A stretch of 35,465 nucleotides of DNA from Sphingomonadales bacterium (GTDB taxonomy: Bacteria; Pseudomonadota; Alphaproteobacteria; Sphingomonadales; Sphingomonadaceae). The stretch covers positions 1 through 35,465 of the forward strand of contig JANXVZ010000008.1 in NCBI GenBank assembly GCA_025351405.1, in the 5' to 3' direction. Made by a program: the position numbers and the translations under genes. Shown here one piece after another: positions 25,097-33,027 of this stretch. How positions within the stretch are numbered: position 1 is the stretch's first letter; each line of letters begins with the position of its first letter. The notes below the pieces were generated by a model. It did no database searches. It had not been told where the DNA came from and saw only the letters and a program-made list of their open reading frames with translations.

Positions 25097-26038
25097 TTAT
25101 CCCTCCCGGGCAATGCGGCGACCGACAAAGGCCACGATGCGATCAAGGGCAAAGCCGACGAGGCCGATGTAAACCAGCGCTACGATAGTGTCGGTGAGCA
25201 GCGACGAGTTGTAACTGTCCCAGATGAAGAAGCCGATGCCGGTGCCCCCCTGGACCATTTCGGCGGCAACGATCGCGAGCCACGACATGCCGACGCCGAT
25301 GCGCAGGCCGGTGAACATATAGGGCACGCTGGCGGGCAGCATGATCTTGAAGAAATATTGCGGCCGCGACAGCGCCAGCACCTTGGCGACGTTGCGATAT
25401 GCCGCCGGGATGGTCTGCACACCGACCGCGGTGTTGAGGATGATCGGCCAGATCGCGGTGATGAAGATAAGGAACACCGTCGCCGGGTTGGCTTGCTGGA
25501 AGGCGGCGAGGCTGAGCGGCAGCCACGCCAGCGGCGGCACCGTCCGCAACACCTGGAACAGCGGATCCAGCGCCCGGAAGGCGAACAGGCTCGACCCGAT
25601 GAGGACGCCGAGCGCGATGCCCGCCACCGCTGCAAGGCTGTAGCCGATGGCGACGCGCTCAAGGCTGGTGGCGATATGGACGAGAATGCCGACATCGGCA
25701 CCATCCGCGACCTTGATCTTGCCGGCATCGAAGCTGACACCCTTCAACGGGTGGACGATGACATCATGGCTTTCGGTCCAGACCTTGATGGGGCTGGGGA
25801 AGCGTGCATCGGGCGCGCTGCACAGCGCCTGCCAGACACCGAGCAGGACAACGAGCATGATCAGCGGCGGCAGGATGGCGGCAGCGCGGGCGTCGAGCCA
25901 CAATTGCAGCGCACTCCTTGGCACGACGGCCACCGGCGCGGCGACCGGCAGCGCCAGGCGCAACGGCTGCGGCGCGACGACGTTTTCGGGGAGGGTTCCC
26001 ACCGGGGTTTCGACCAGCTTCAGCACAGCGCTCGCCAT
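25097..26038 (-). CDS. nrtB: Nitrate ABC transporter permease
   Basis: 313 aa. A variable N-terminal stretch of about 45 residues, a first membrane helix (ILPPLIMLVVLLGVWQAL), a periplasmic loop, then the BPD-type permease core: LERVAIGYSLAAVAGIALGVLIGSS, FQVLRTVPPLAWLPL, TVFLIFITAIWPIILNTA, and the cytoplasmic EAA-like loop around YRNVAKVLALSRPQYFFKIMLP. WLAIVAAEMVQGGTGIGFFIWD is strongly typical of NrtB. It forms the inner-membrane channel for nitrate with NrtD. Start ATG 26038 lies three bases after the nrtA stop. Confidence 0.95.
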   Translation of the reverse strand: MASAVLKLVETPVGTLPENVVAPQPLRLALPVAAPVAVVPRSALQLWLDARAAAILPPLIMLVVLLGVWQALCSAPDARFPSPIKVWTESHDVIVHPLKGVSFDAGKIKVADGADVGILVHIATSLERVAIGYSLAAVAGIALGVLIGSSLFAFRALDPLFQVLRTVPPLAWLPLSLAAFQQANPATVFLIFITAIWPIILNTAVGVQTIPAAYRNVAKVLALSRPQYFFKIMLPASVPYMFTGLRIGVGMSWLAIVAAEMVQGGTGIGFFIWDSYNSSLLTDTIVALVYIGLVGFALDRIVAFVGRRIAREG

Positions 26039-26041
26039 CGC

Positions 26042-27340
26042 TCAGGCCTTTTTCAGGTTGAGGCTGGCGAGATAGTTTGCAGGCTTCGCCGGATCGAAAA
26101 CCTTGCCATCGAAGAACTTCTCGACGCCGCGCGACTGCGATTTCGGCATGGCGCCGGCGGGCACCCTCGCCAGCGCCGCAGCCTGGCGCCAGATATCCTC
26201 GCGATTGACCTGGGCGATGGCCTTTGTCGTGTTGAGCCCGGCCGGCAATTTGCCCCAGCGCTGGTTCTCGGTGAGGAACCACAAATCATGGCTGCGATAC
26301 GGATAGCTGGCGTGGTTGGCCCAGAACTTCATCCGGAACGGCGCATTGGTGAACACCCGGCCGTCGCCCATGGTGAAATTGCCGGCCAGCCTGTCCTCAA
26401 TGTCGGTCACGGGCACCTTCATCCAGTCGCGTGACGACAGGATGGCGACCATCTCGGCAAGGTTCGCCGGCGTGTCGCACCAGATCTGTGCCTCGATGAT
26501 CGCCGCCGTCAGCGCCCGCGCCGCATTGGGATGCGCCGCAACCCAATCGGCGCGCATGGCAAAGGCCTTTTCCGGATGGTCCATCCACAGTTGCCCGGTG
26601 GAAACCGCCGTATAGCCGACCTTTTGCGCGACCAGCTGGTCATTCCACGGTTCGCCGACTCAGAATGCCTCCATGGTCCTCGCCTTCATGTTGGCAACCA
26701 TCTGCGGCGGCGGCACGGTAATCAGCTCGACATCGGCATCTGGGTTGATGCCGCTGGCCGCCAGCCAATAGCGCAGCCACAGGTCATGGGTGCCGCCGGG
26801 AAAGGTCATCGCCATGACGATCCTGGTGCCGGCGGCCTTCCGCTTGGCGATGATCGGCTTCATCTTGGCGGCGCCCAGATCGGCGCGGACATCGAGATAT
26901 TCGGCCTCGACCGAAATGCCCTGGCCGTTGGTGTTGAGCCGCGCCAATATTGCCATCGGCACCGGCTGCTTGTTCTTGGTGATGGTGCCCAACGTCATGA
27001 AATAGGGCATCGGCGACAGGATATGGGCGCCATCGATGCCGCCCCCGCCCGAGCCCAGCTCGAGATTGTCACGGGTGCCACCCCAGCTTGCCTGCTTGAG
27101 CACCGTCACGTCGGTCATGCCGAACTTGGCAAAAAAGCCCTTGGCCTTGGCGATGATGACAGGCGCCGCATCGGTCAGCGCGATATAGCCGAGGCGCACG
27201 GCAGGTGTCTCGGGCCCGCCGGCCGTCGCGGCGTGAGCCACGCCGGCCGTGGCGGAAGCGCCGACGATGGCGCCGGCGGCCTGCAGCAGGCGACGCCTGT
27301 TCGGGTAGCGATTGATATGGGTGTCGGCGTGATCGGTCAT
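26042..27340 (-). pseudogene. nrtA: Nitrate-binding protein gene with an in-frame TGA at codon 227
   Basis: 432 sense positions from ATG 27340, with GAGGTG upstream. The N-terminus has a Tat-type signal (NRRRLLQAAGAIVGASATAG, then VAHAA). The body is a clear NrtA solute-binding protein: VRLGYIALTDAAPVIIAKAKGFF, TVLKQASWGGTRDNLELG, IDGAHILSPMPYFMTLGT, HDLWLRYWLAASGINPDADVELITVPP. Codon 227 (26662-26660) is TGA, in the context MEAF-TGA-VGEPWND. The frame then continues without any other stop to the natural end (YLASLNLKKA). NasS in this window reads DGFCVGEPW at the same place, so TGA replaces a cysteine codon. Either a single nonsense change or base-call error, or recoding. Without read-through a 226-residue fragment and no transport would result. 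It is the first structural gene after the leader attenuator. Confidence 0.85.
26660..26662 (-). other. In-frame TGA in nrtA at a Cys position
   Basis: The codon is TGA with GTC GGC GAA CCG TGG after it. Eighteen bases further, GACC-AGCT-GGTC can form a small hairpin (4-bp stem, plus one U-G pair below it, and a 4-nt loop with G second). This placement loosely resembles a bacterial SECIS element, but the stem is short. Confidence 0.7.
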
Positions 27341-27379
27341 GGTCACCTCGAACGGGAAAAGGGCGCGCAAAAACACATG

Positions 27380-27427
27380 AAAAAAGCCGCTGCCGAACGC
27401 CTGCGCATGCAGGGGTCGGACAGCGGC
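27380..27427 (-). terminator. Intrinsic terminator (attenuator) in the nrtA leader
   Basis: On the minus-strand RNA, GCCGCTG-T-CCGA pairs with TCGG-CAGCGGC (27416-27427 with 27386-27396, one bulged U). An inner CCTGC/GCAGG stem caps it, and six U residues follow at once (27385-27380). It lies 39 bases before the nrtA ATG and 121 bases after the nasS stop, so it should stop transcripts before the nitrate genes unless antiterminated. Confidence 0.92.
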
Positions 27428-27441
27428 GTTGCTGTATCTGG

Positions 27442-27477
27442 CCGAACCGATGCGCCCTTCATTGGCCGCTGGTTCGG
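27442..27477 (-). promoter_or_regulatory. ANTAR target hairpin P2 (imperfect)
   Basis: Inner stem GCGGCC/GGGCGC (27452-27469) has one G-G mismatch and a six-base loop AATGAA with A at loop position 1 and G at position 4, the ANTAR signature. An outer stem CCGAACC/GGTTCGG (7 bp, 27471-27477 with 27442-27448) supports it. Its left arm CAGCGGC is identical to the 3' arm of the terminator, so it can also pair with the terminator's 5' arm. Confidence 0.7.
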
Positions 27478-27484
27478 ATTTTAT

Positions 27485-27502
27485 GCATCCGTCACTGGAT
27501 GC
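27485..27502 (-). promoter_or_regulatory. ANTAR target hairpin P1 (perfect hexaloop)
   Basis: RNA GCATCC-AGTGAC-GGATGC: a perfect 6-bp stem and six-base loop with A1 and G4, exactly the form recognised by ANTAR-domain regulators such as NasT/NasR. It lies between the nasS stop and hairpin P2, where the family's paired-hairpin model expects it. Confidence 0.88.
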
Positions 27503-27518
27503 TGCACTGCAAAAGATA

Positions 27519-27537
27519 CGCTGATTCGCTTTCAGCG
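27519..27537 (-). promoter_or_regulatory. Extra hairpin between nasS and P1
   Basis: RNA CGCTGA-AAGCGAA-TCAGCG: perfect 6-bp stem with a seven-base loop, beginning 12 bases after the nasS stop. It may be a further leader element or part of the 3' end of the nasTS message. It has no U-run. Confidence 0.5.
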
Positions 27538-27548
27538 CAAGCGGTAAA

Positions 27549-28772
27549 TCACGGGGCCGGGAATTCCTCCAGATATGCCGCCAGATGGTCGGGATCGAAG
27601 CGCCGCCCGTCGAAAAACCGGTCCGGCCCGATGCTCAGCCGGCCCCGCGCACTGCCCACCGGCAGTGGTGCCGCCAGGGCGCCTTCGACCTTGGCATTGG
27701 CACCCGGCATCGGCGTTCCGCTTGCCGCCAGCGCCCGGCGATAGAGATCGGGCCTGAAAACGCCGCGTACCGCTGCTTCTGCGGCGGGGCTGGGGGTCGC
27801 CTGCCCCCACCGCACCATCTGCGAATACAACCACTGCGCCTGGCTGACCCAGGGAAAGTTTGCTGCGTCGCGGTAGAGCATCAGGAAATCGGGGGCATCG
27901 ACCACGGCTGTCGGCGATACCCGCAACTGCCCGGCAAGCACCCGCGAAATCAGCCCGGCCGACCGGTCGAGATGCTCGGGTCGCGCCATTTCGCCGGCGA
28001 GCGCATCCCGATTGGCTTCGTCCCCGGCCCAGCGCGCCGCAGCGTCGAGCGCCCGCAACAGCGCTGCCAGCGTTTCGGCGTTGGCCTCTGCCCAGTCGCC
28101 GCGCACCCCCAGCACCTTTTCGACGCCGCGTTCCCAGATCCGACAGCCGAGTGCCACGATCCTGCCGACGTCGGCATCGACGGCGACGCTCGACCACGGC
28201 TCGCCCACACAAAAACCGTCGATGGCGGACTCCGTCAGCGCATCGACGATCAGGGGCGGCGGCACGATGACGAGTTGTACGTCACGGTCGGGATCGATGC
28301 CGGCAAAAGCCAGCCAATAGCGCAGGATATAGTTATGCGATGAAAACCGGTGCGGAACACCAATCCTGAGGGGCGGCGCACCCGCGGCGGCACGTTCAGC
28401 CACCAACGCCGCCAATGCCAGCGCTGTCGCACCGGCATCGTCAAAATCGATGGCGCCACCGCAAATCGCTTCCAGCCGCACCGCCAGTGCCGTCGCCAAA
28501 GTGACGGCGTTGCCGTTGAGGCCCAGCGAAAACGCCGCGATGACCGGCGTCGGAGCGCGCGACAGGCCGAGCGTGGCGGCAATCGGCAGGCCGGCCAGCA
28601 TATGCGCGCCGTCCAGATGGCGGTAGACCAGCTTGTCGCGGATATTGGCCCAGCTTGCCTCCTTGGACAGCGCGATCTCCAGTCCCTCCGCCTCGGCAAA
28701 CCCGAAGGCCTTGGCCGCGATCAGCACGGCGCTGTCCACCAGGGGCACGAAGCCGATGCGCAGGGTCTTCAT
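27549..28772 (-). CDS. nasS: Nitrate/nitrite sensor NasS (NrtA-like, cytoplasmic)
   Basis: 407 aa. Related to NrtA (LRIGFVPLVDSAVLIAAKAFG, KEASWANIRDKLVYRHLDGAHML, SHNYILRYWLAFAGIDPDRDVQLVIVPPP, DGFCVGEPWSS) but without signal peptide or lipobox, the mark of NasS. In Paracoccus and Azotobacter, NasS holds NasT in an inactive complex and releases it when nitrate or nitrite binds. Its ATG overlaps the nasT stop (ATGA, 28769-28772), as expected for partners made in fixed ratio. The nrtA leader begins directly after its stop. Confidence 0.93.
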   Translation of the reverse strand: MKTLRIGFVPLVDSAVLIAAKAFGFAEAEGLEIALSKEASWANIRDKLVYRHLDGAHMLAGLPIAATLGLSRAPTPVIAAFSLGLNGNAVTLATALAVRLEAICGGAIDFDDAGATALALAALVAERAAAGAPPLRIGVPHRFSSHNYILRYWLAFAGIDPDRDVQLVIVPPPLIVDALTESAIDGFCVGEPWSSVAVDADVGRIVALGCRIWERGVEKVLGVRGDWAEANAETLAALLRALDAAARWAGDEANRDALAGEMARPEHLDRSAGLISRVLAGQLRVSPTAVVDAPDFLMLYRDAANFPWVSQAQWLYSQMVRWGQATPSPAAEAAVRGVFRPDLYRRALAASGTPMPGANAKVEGALAAPLPVGSARGRLSIGPDRFFDGRRFDPDHLAAYLEEFPAP

Positions 28773-29371
28773 GCCGCGGTCCCCGGATCGAGCAGGCTTT
28801 CGGCGCTGATCAGCGCATTGGCGATCTCCACGATGCGCCGCGACTGTCGCATCGCCGCCGAGCGCAGCAACGCATAGGCCGCATCCTCGGTCAGCCCACG
28901 CTGGCGCATGACGATGGCCTTGGCGATATCGATGATCTTGCGGTCGGCCAGTTCGCTGCGTGCCTCGACCAGTTCGTCCTGCAACCGCCGGAACACATTG
29001 AAGCGCGCGATCGACAGGTCGAGGACCGACTTGATACGCTCCTTGCGCAAGCCATCGACGACATAGGCGGAAACGCCGGCGTCGATCGCCGCCTCCATCA
29101 TCGACATGTCGGAATGATCGACGAACATCGCGATCGGCCGCGCCACCGCGCGCGACACCGCGAACATCTCGTCCAGCACATCGCGGCGGGGCGATTCAAG
29201 ATCGATCAACACAACGTCAGGAGCGATATCGGCGACCTGGCGCAGCAACTGGAAGCGCTCGGTAATGACATTGATGTCGCTCAACCCCGCATCGCGAAGA
29301 CCTGCCTCGAGGACCGCAGCACGCGCCGGACTTTCGTCGATGATGGCAATGCGAAGCGCCACGACCATCAT
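28769..29371 (-). CDS. nasT: ANTAR-domain antitermination regulator NasT
   Basis: 200 aa. An N-terminal receiver-like domain (LRIAIIDESPARAAVLEAGL, with Asp57 in VVLIDLESP) is followed by a coiled-coil linker and a C-terminal ANTAR domain (about 133-190: ELVEARSELADRKIIDIAKA, RGLTEDAAYALLRSAAMRQS). ANTAR proteins bind paired hexaloop hairpins in leader RNA and prevent termination. The matching hairpins and terminator are found before nrtA. Start ATG 29371 (a second ATG at 29368) has no strong Shine-Dalgarno. It is 71 bp downstream of soxG on the same strand and has a 17-bp palindrome just upstream. Confidence 0.95.
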   Translation of the reverse strand: MMVVALRIAIIDESPARAAVLEAGLRDAGLSDINVITERFQLLRQVADIAPDVVLIDLESPRRDVLDEMFAVSRAVARPIAMFVDHSDMSMMEAAIDAGVSAYVVDGLRKERIKSVLDLSIARFNVFRRLQDELVEARSELADRKIIDIAKAIVMRQRGLTEDAAYALLRSAAMRQSRRIVEIANALISAESLLDPGTAA

Positions 29372-29385
29372 GGGGACAAGGGTCT

Positions 29386-29402
29386 CTGTTGCAATGCAAC
29401 AG
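29386..29402. promoter_or_regulatory. 17-bp palindrome upstream of nasT, candidate operator
   Basis: CTGTTGCA-A-TGCAACAG with perfect 8-bp arms, 14 bases before the nasT ATG. A further half-site TGCAACAG lies at 29426-29433. The symmetry and position suggest a repressor or activator site for nasT; the loop is too tight for an RNA hairpin of full length. Confidence 0.5.
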
Positions 29403-29442
29403 CGATGCGACGTGGCGGCGCGATTTGCAACAGTTTGCGCGA

Positions 29443-29952
29443 TCAGGGCAGCGGGGCCGACAATCTCCGACCCCGTCGAGCGACGGTGTTGTGCCAGAAA
29501 TCGAAGAATTCAGCGGCATGACTCGGCGGCACCCAGGCCTCCACCCGGTCATCGCCGATGCAATCGATCAACAAGGGTGTGTGGTGCATGATGGTGCGGG
29601 CGATGCACCCTGGTCCGAACGTGCGGGCCTCGGCATCGAAAACGCCGCCGATCATCAGCAGTTCGCGCCAGCCCTCCCCGATCACAGCCATGCCGGTGAG
29701 GCTGCCGCTGACATCGAAGCGCGCAAGATCGACATCGACCGCGATTGCCGCCAGCGCCGCAGGCTGACCCGTTGCCAGCCAATGGCCCGGCTCCACCCAG
29801 CGGATGCGGCAGCCGGCGCTGTCGACGGCACGGCCGGGTGGTGGCAGCCCGGGATGCTGCGCAGCATCGAGCCGCACGAGCCGCAGCATGGCGTGGCCGA
29901 TAATCGGGGTGAGCGCCAGTTCAGTCACGGTAGCGTGTGCCTTCGGGATCAT
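29443..29952 (-). CDS. soxG: Sarcosine oxidase gamma subunit
   Basis: 169 aa. Small GcvT-like protein with RIRWVEPGHWLATG, the stretch ARFDVSGSLTGMAVIGE and HHTPLLIDCIGDDRVEAWVP, typical of SoxG. It is the smaller partner in the alpha-beta-gamma-delta heterotetramer. The ATG at 29952 overlaps the end of soxA by 32 bp; a GTG at 29928 would reduce the overlap to 8 bp and is a possible start. It is the last sox gene; nasT follows after 71 bp. Confidence 0.85.
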   Translation of the reverse strand: MIPKAHATVTELALTPIIGHAMLRLVRLDAAQHPGLPPPGRAVDSAGCRIRWVEPGHWLATGQPAALAAIAVDVDLARFDVSGSLTGMAVIGEGWRELLMIGGVFDAEARTFGPGCIARTIMHHTPLLIDCIGDDRVEAWVPPSHAAEFFDFWHNTVARRGRRLSAPLP

Positions 29953-32761
29953 GGAACAGCGGCGCCGTCACCCGGACCGGCACTGTGATGCCGCGTGTTG
30001 GCGACGTTGCCAGCCATTGCTCCCCCGTCCGCGCCGGGCCGCCAGCCAGCAGTGCGAGGGCGACACCGCCCTGTCCCAGAACGCGCGATCCCACCGAGGT
30101 GACATGACCCATCGGCGCCTCGCCCGCGGCGCGCACCAGCATCGCGCCCTCGGGGATTTCGCCATCGGCTTCGAGACCGACAAGCGCCTGGCGGTCGACT
30201 GCCTGCAACATGGGCCGCGCCAGCCCCGCCGCGCCGCAATAGCCGCCGGAGACGCGAAGCATCTTGCCGAGCCCCAGGTCGTGCGGGGTGGTTCGGCCGG
30301 TGGCTTCGGCGCCGATGACGATATGGCCCTTTTCGATGCGCAGCAATTCAAGGGCTTCAAGACCGTAGAGTGCTCCACCGGCGGCATGGAGCAGCGCCTC
30401 GGCCGCCTCCCATACCGGCACGACAACATCCCCCGGCACATAAAGTTCGAACGCACGTTCGCCACTATAGCTCGCCGCGAGCAGCCAACACTCGACCCCC
30501 GCAACAACGACAGCGAGGCAGCCCATGTGTTTGGGCGCACTGACGCAGGCGAGCGTCTCGACCAGCGACCTGGCGTTCGGGCCGGCGATGGCGAATGCGG
30601 CCCAATGTTCCTGCACTTCAACGATGGCCACCCGCATATGCGGGGCGAGAACGCCGCGGACATAGGCGAGATGCGCCTCCATCCGTGCCGCGCCGCCGGT
30701 GGAGCTGGTCAGCAGGTAGCGTGCATCGCCCAGCCGCCAGACGGTGCCGTCGTCCATAACCATGCCATCCTCGCGCAGCATGAAGGTGTAGCGGCCGCGC
30801 CCGACTGCCAATTTGGCGATGCCGGTGGCGCAAACCAGTTCGAGGAAGGCACCTGCATCGGGGCCTTGCACGTCGAACTTGGCCAACGTCGAGACATCGG
30901 ACAGGCCGACGTTGCTGCGTACCGTCCGCGCCTCGCGCATCGCGGCGCTGTGCAGCGTTTCGCCATCACGCGGATAGGCGCGAGGCCGATGCCAATAGCC
31001 GAGCGGTTGCCACAGCGGGTGATGGCGATCATGTTGCGCCTTCAGCCGCAGCACCCGGCGCGGTGCCATGTGCAGCCCGCCGTCCTCCCCCGCCAGCACA
31101 CCCAGCGTCACCGGGGTAAACGGCGGCCGGAACGTTGTCAGGCCGATGTCGGGTGCAGGGCGCCCTTCGTTGCGGGAGAGCTGCAGCAATCCTGCGATGT
31201 TCGACGTCTTGCCCTGGTCGGTCGCCATGCCGAGCGTCGTGTAGCGCTTCATATGCTCGACCGAGCGATAGCCTTCACGCCACGCCAGATCGAGATCACG
31301 GCTGGTGACGTCGTTCTGGAAATCGACGAACGCGGTCGTTCGCGCACCCCTTGGCGGCGGCGCAAAGCCATGGCAGCAATGCCGCTCGGCGCGGGTCTGC
31401 GGCGCATCGGCAACGTCGCCGCCGCCCGCCGCCCAGCCGCTGGCGAGGATCGCGGCCAGCCCCTCGATGCCGGCCGCCGCGCCCGCGGTGACCTGCGCCT
31501 GCCGGGACGTGGCCGGCACAAAGGCCGCGCAGCCGTCGTGCCAGGCCAACGTACCGCCCGCCTGCATGTGGAGCTGCACCGATGGCGTGAAGCCGGCCGA
31601 CATGGCAACCGTATCGCAGGCGAACGACCGCGTCATGCCACCAACACTGGCGATGACGGTCGAGACACGGTTGCCACCCTTGACGGTGTCGAGCGTCTCG
31701 CCGCGCCGATAGTCGATCGTTGCGACGACTTCGACACCTGCGGCCCGCAAGGCGGCCGCAGTTCGGTCGGCATCGTCACTGCAGCCTGCAACGACAGCGC
31801 GCCTGCCCGGCGCAACGCCGAAGCGTTGGACATAGGTTCGCACTGCCCCTGACAGCATTACCCCGGGAACATCATTGCCAGGACAAACCAGCGGCCGCTC
31901 GACAAGGCCCGGCGCCAGCACGACGCGGGACGCGCGCACCCGCCACAATCGCTGGGCCGAAAGGCTAGGGGCATCCTCCCCCGGCTCGGCGCATTTTTCG
32001 CCCAGCGTCAGCAAGTCATGGTCATGATAACCCGTCGCCGTCGTGCGCAGCAGCACCCGGCCACCGGCAGCGATGACCCGCGCGCACACCGCTGCCGCCC
32101 AGTCACGCCCGGGAAGACCCGCGATTTCGGCTGCATCGCGCAGCAGCGCGCCGCCAACGATGGCGTCCTGTTCACACAGGATGACGCGCTTGCCCGCGCC
32201 GGCGGCGGCATCGGCGGCGGCCAAACCCGCCGGCCCGGCTCCCACGACGAGGACGTCGCAAAACGCTGCCCTGTGCTGGTAGGAATCGGGGTCGGCAAGC
32301 CGCGGTGCCGGCCCCAGGCCCGCTGCACGCCGGATGAAATGTTCAAAGAAGCGCCACAGCTTCGGGCCGCCAAAGAACGTCTTGTAATAGAACCCCGCCG
32401 GAATGAACGGCGCGATCAAAGCCGTGACGGCGCCGAGATCGAAGCCGAGGCTGGGCCAGCGATTCTGGCTGGTGGCAACAAGGCCCGGCGTCAGGAACAG
32501 GTCGGTGGCGCGGGTGTTGGGCTCGGCGCGCCCTCCCTGCCCCGCCGTGACCAGCGCGTTTGGCTCCTCGACCCCGGCCGAAAGCACGCCGCGCGGGCGA
32601 TGATATTTGAAGCTCCGCCCGAATATGCTGACCCCGCTGGCGAGCAGCGCCGAAGCCAGGGTATCGCCGGCGAACCCGGAATACGAAACGCCGTCAAAGG
32701 TAAAGGCAACCGGCCGTGTCCGGTCGACAAGGCCGCCCGAGGCCAGGCGATAGCCGCTCAT
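29921..32761 (-). CDS. soxA: Sarcosine oxidase alpha subunit
   Basis: 946 aa from ATG 32761 (ATGA overlap with the soxD stop). N-terminal ferredoxin-like fold (VDRTRPVAFTFDG, GRSFKYHRPRG, GVEEPNALV; about 10-90), a Rossmann FAD/NAD-binding unit (DVLVVGAGPAGLAAADAA, about 169-186), a second dinucleotide unit (APGRRAVVAGCSDDADRTAA), and a C-terminal GcvT/aminomethyltransferase-like half (from about residue 560: TVRSNVGLSDVSTLAKFDVQ, TSSTGGAARMEAHLAYVRG, LRIEKGHIVIG). The C-terminal half should pass the methylene group to tetrahydrofolate. Together with SoxB, D and G it oxidises sarcosine or a related N-methyl amine to the amine, with H2O2 formed. The exact substrate is not settled by sequence alone. 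Confidence 0.94.
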   Translation of the reverse strand: MSGYRLASGGLVDRTRPVAFTFDGVSYSGFAGDTLASALLASGVSIFGRSFKYHRPRGVLSAGVEEPNALVTAGQGGRAEPNTRATDLFLTPGLVATSQNRWPSLGFDLGAVTALIAPFIPAGFYYKTFFGGPKLWRFFEHFIRRAAGLGPAPRLADPDSYQHRAAFCDVLVVGAGPAGLAAADAAAGAGKRVILCEQDAIVGGALLRDAAEIAGLPGRDWAAAVCARVIAAGGRVLLRTTATGYHDHDLLTLGEKCAEPGEDAPSLSAQRLWRVRASRVVLAPGLVERPLVCPGNDVPGVMLSGAVRTYVQRFGVAPGRRAVVAGCSDDADRTAAALRAAGVEVVATIDYRRGETLDTVKGGNRVSTVIASVGGMTRSFACDTVAMSAGFTPSVQLHMQAGGTLAWHDGCAAFVPATSRQAQVTAGAAAGIEGLAAILASGWAAGGGDVADAPQTRAERHCCHGFAPPPRGARTTAFVDFQNDVTSRDLDLAWREGYRSVEHMKRYTTLGMATDQGKTSNIAGLLQLSRNEGRPAPDIGLTTFRPPFTPVTLGVLAGEDGGLHMAPRRVLRLKAQHDRHHPLWQPLGYWHRPRAYPRDGETLHSAAMREARTVRSNVGLSDVSTLAKFDVQGPDAGAFLELVCATGIAKLAVGRGRYTFMLREDGMVMDDGTVWRLGDARYLLTSSTGGAARMEAHLAYVRGVLAPHMRVAIVEVQEHWAAFAIAGPNARSLVETLACVSAPKHMGCLAVVVAGVECWLLAASYSGERAFELYVPGDVVVPVWEAAEALLHAAGGALYGLEALELLRIEKGHIVIGAEATGRTTPHDLGLGKMLRVSGGYCGAAGLARPMLQAVDRQALVGLEADGEIPEGAMLVRAAGEAPMGHVTSVGSRVLGQGGVALALLAGGPARTGEQWLATSPTRGITVPVRVTAPLFHDPEGTRYRD

Positions 32762-33027
32762 TGCGGCGCCTGCCACAAGGCCACCCACAGGGCCACGCAC
32801 AGGATCTCGTGAGTCACGACATGACGATCGATGCGCAACCAGGCCCGGCAGCCATGGCTATGCCGCCACAGTTCGGCCGATACGCCGCGCGCATTGGTGC
32901 GGGTATAAAGCCGCTCAACCATCGTCGCCGTCGATGCATCGACCGGCAGGATCGTCTCGACCGGGCGTTCGAAGCCGAACTCGGCCTGGGCGCGTGGACC
33001 GCAATGGGGGCAGTTTATGAGCAACAT
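32758..33027 (-). CDS. soxD: Sarcosine oxidase delta subunit (zinc site)
   Basis: 89 aa, the normal small size. Zinc ligands are visible: Cys6 and Cys9 in NCPHCG, and His56 and Cys60 in WRHSHGCRAW, matching the Cys-Cys-His-Cys site of the known delta subunit. It is a structural subunit contacting SoxA and SoxB. Its ATG shares one base with the soxB stop (TGATG) and its stop overlaps the soxA ATG (ATGA), so translation is coupled on both sides. Confidence 0.95.
   Translation of the reverse strand: MLLINCPHCGPRAQAEFGFERPVETILPVDASTATMVERLYTRTNARGVSAELWRHSHGCRAWLRIDRHVVTHEILCVALWVALWQAPQ

Noticed and set aside
29372-29442. Sigma-54 (-24/-12) promoter before nasT
   Set aside because: No TGGCAC-N5-TTGC match with correct spacing was found on reading the minus strand.
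29804-31852. 682-codon plus-strand frame antisense to soxA
   Set aside because: Shadow of a clear soxA coding sequence.
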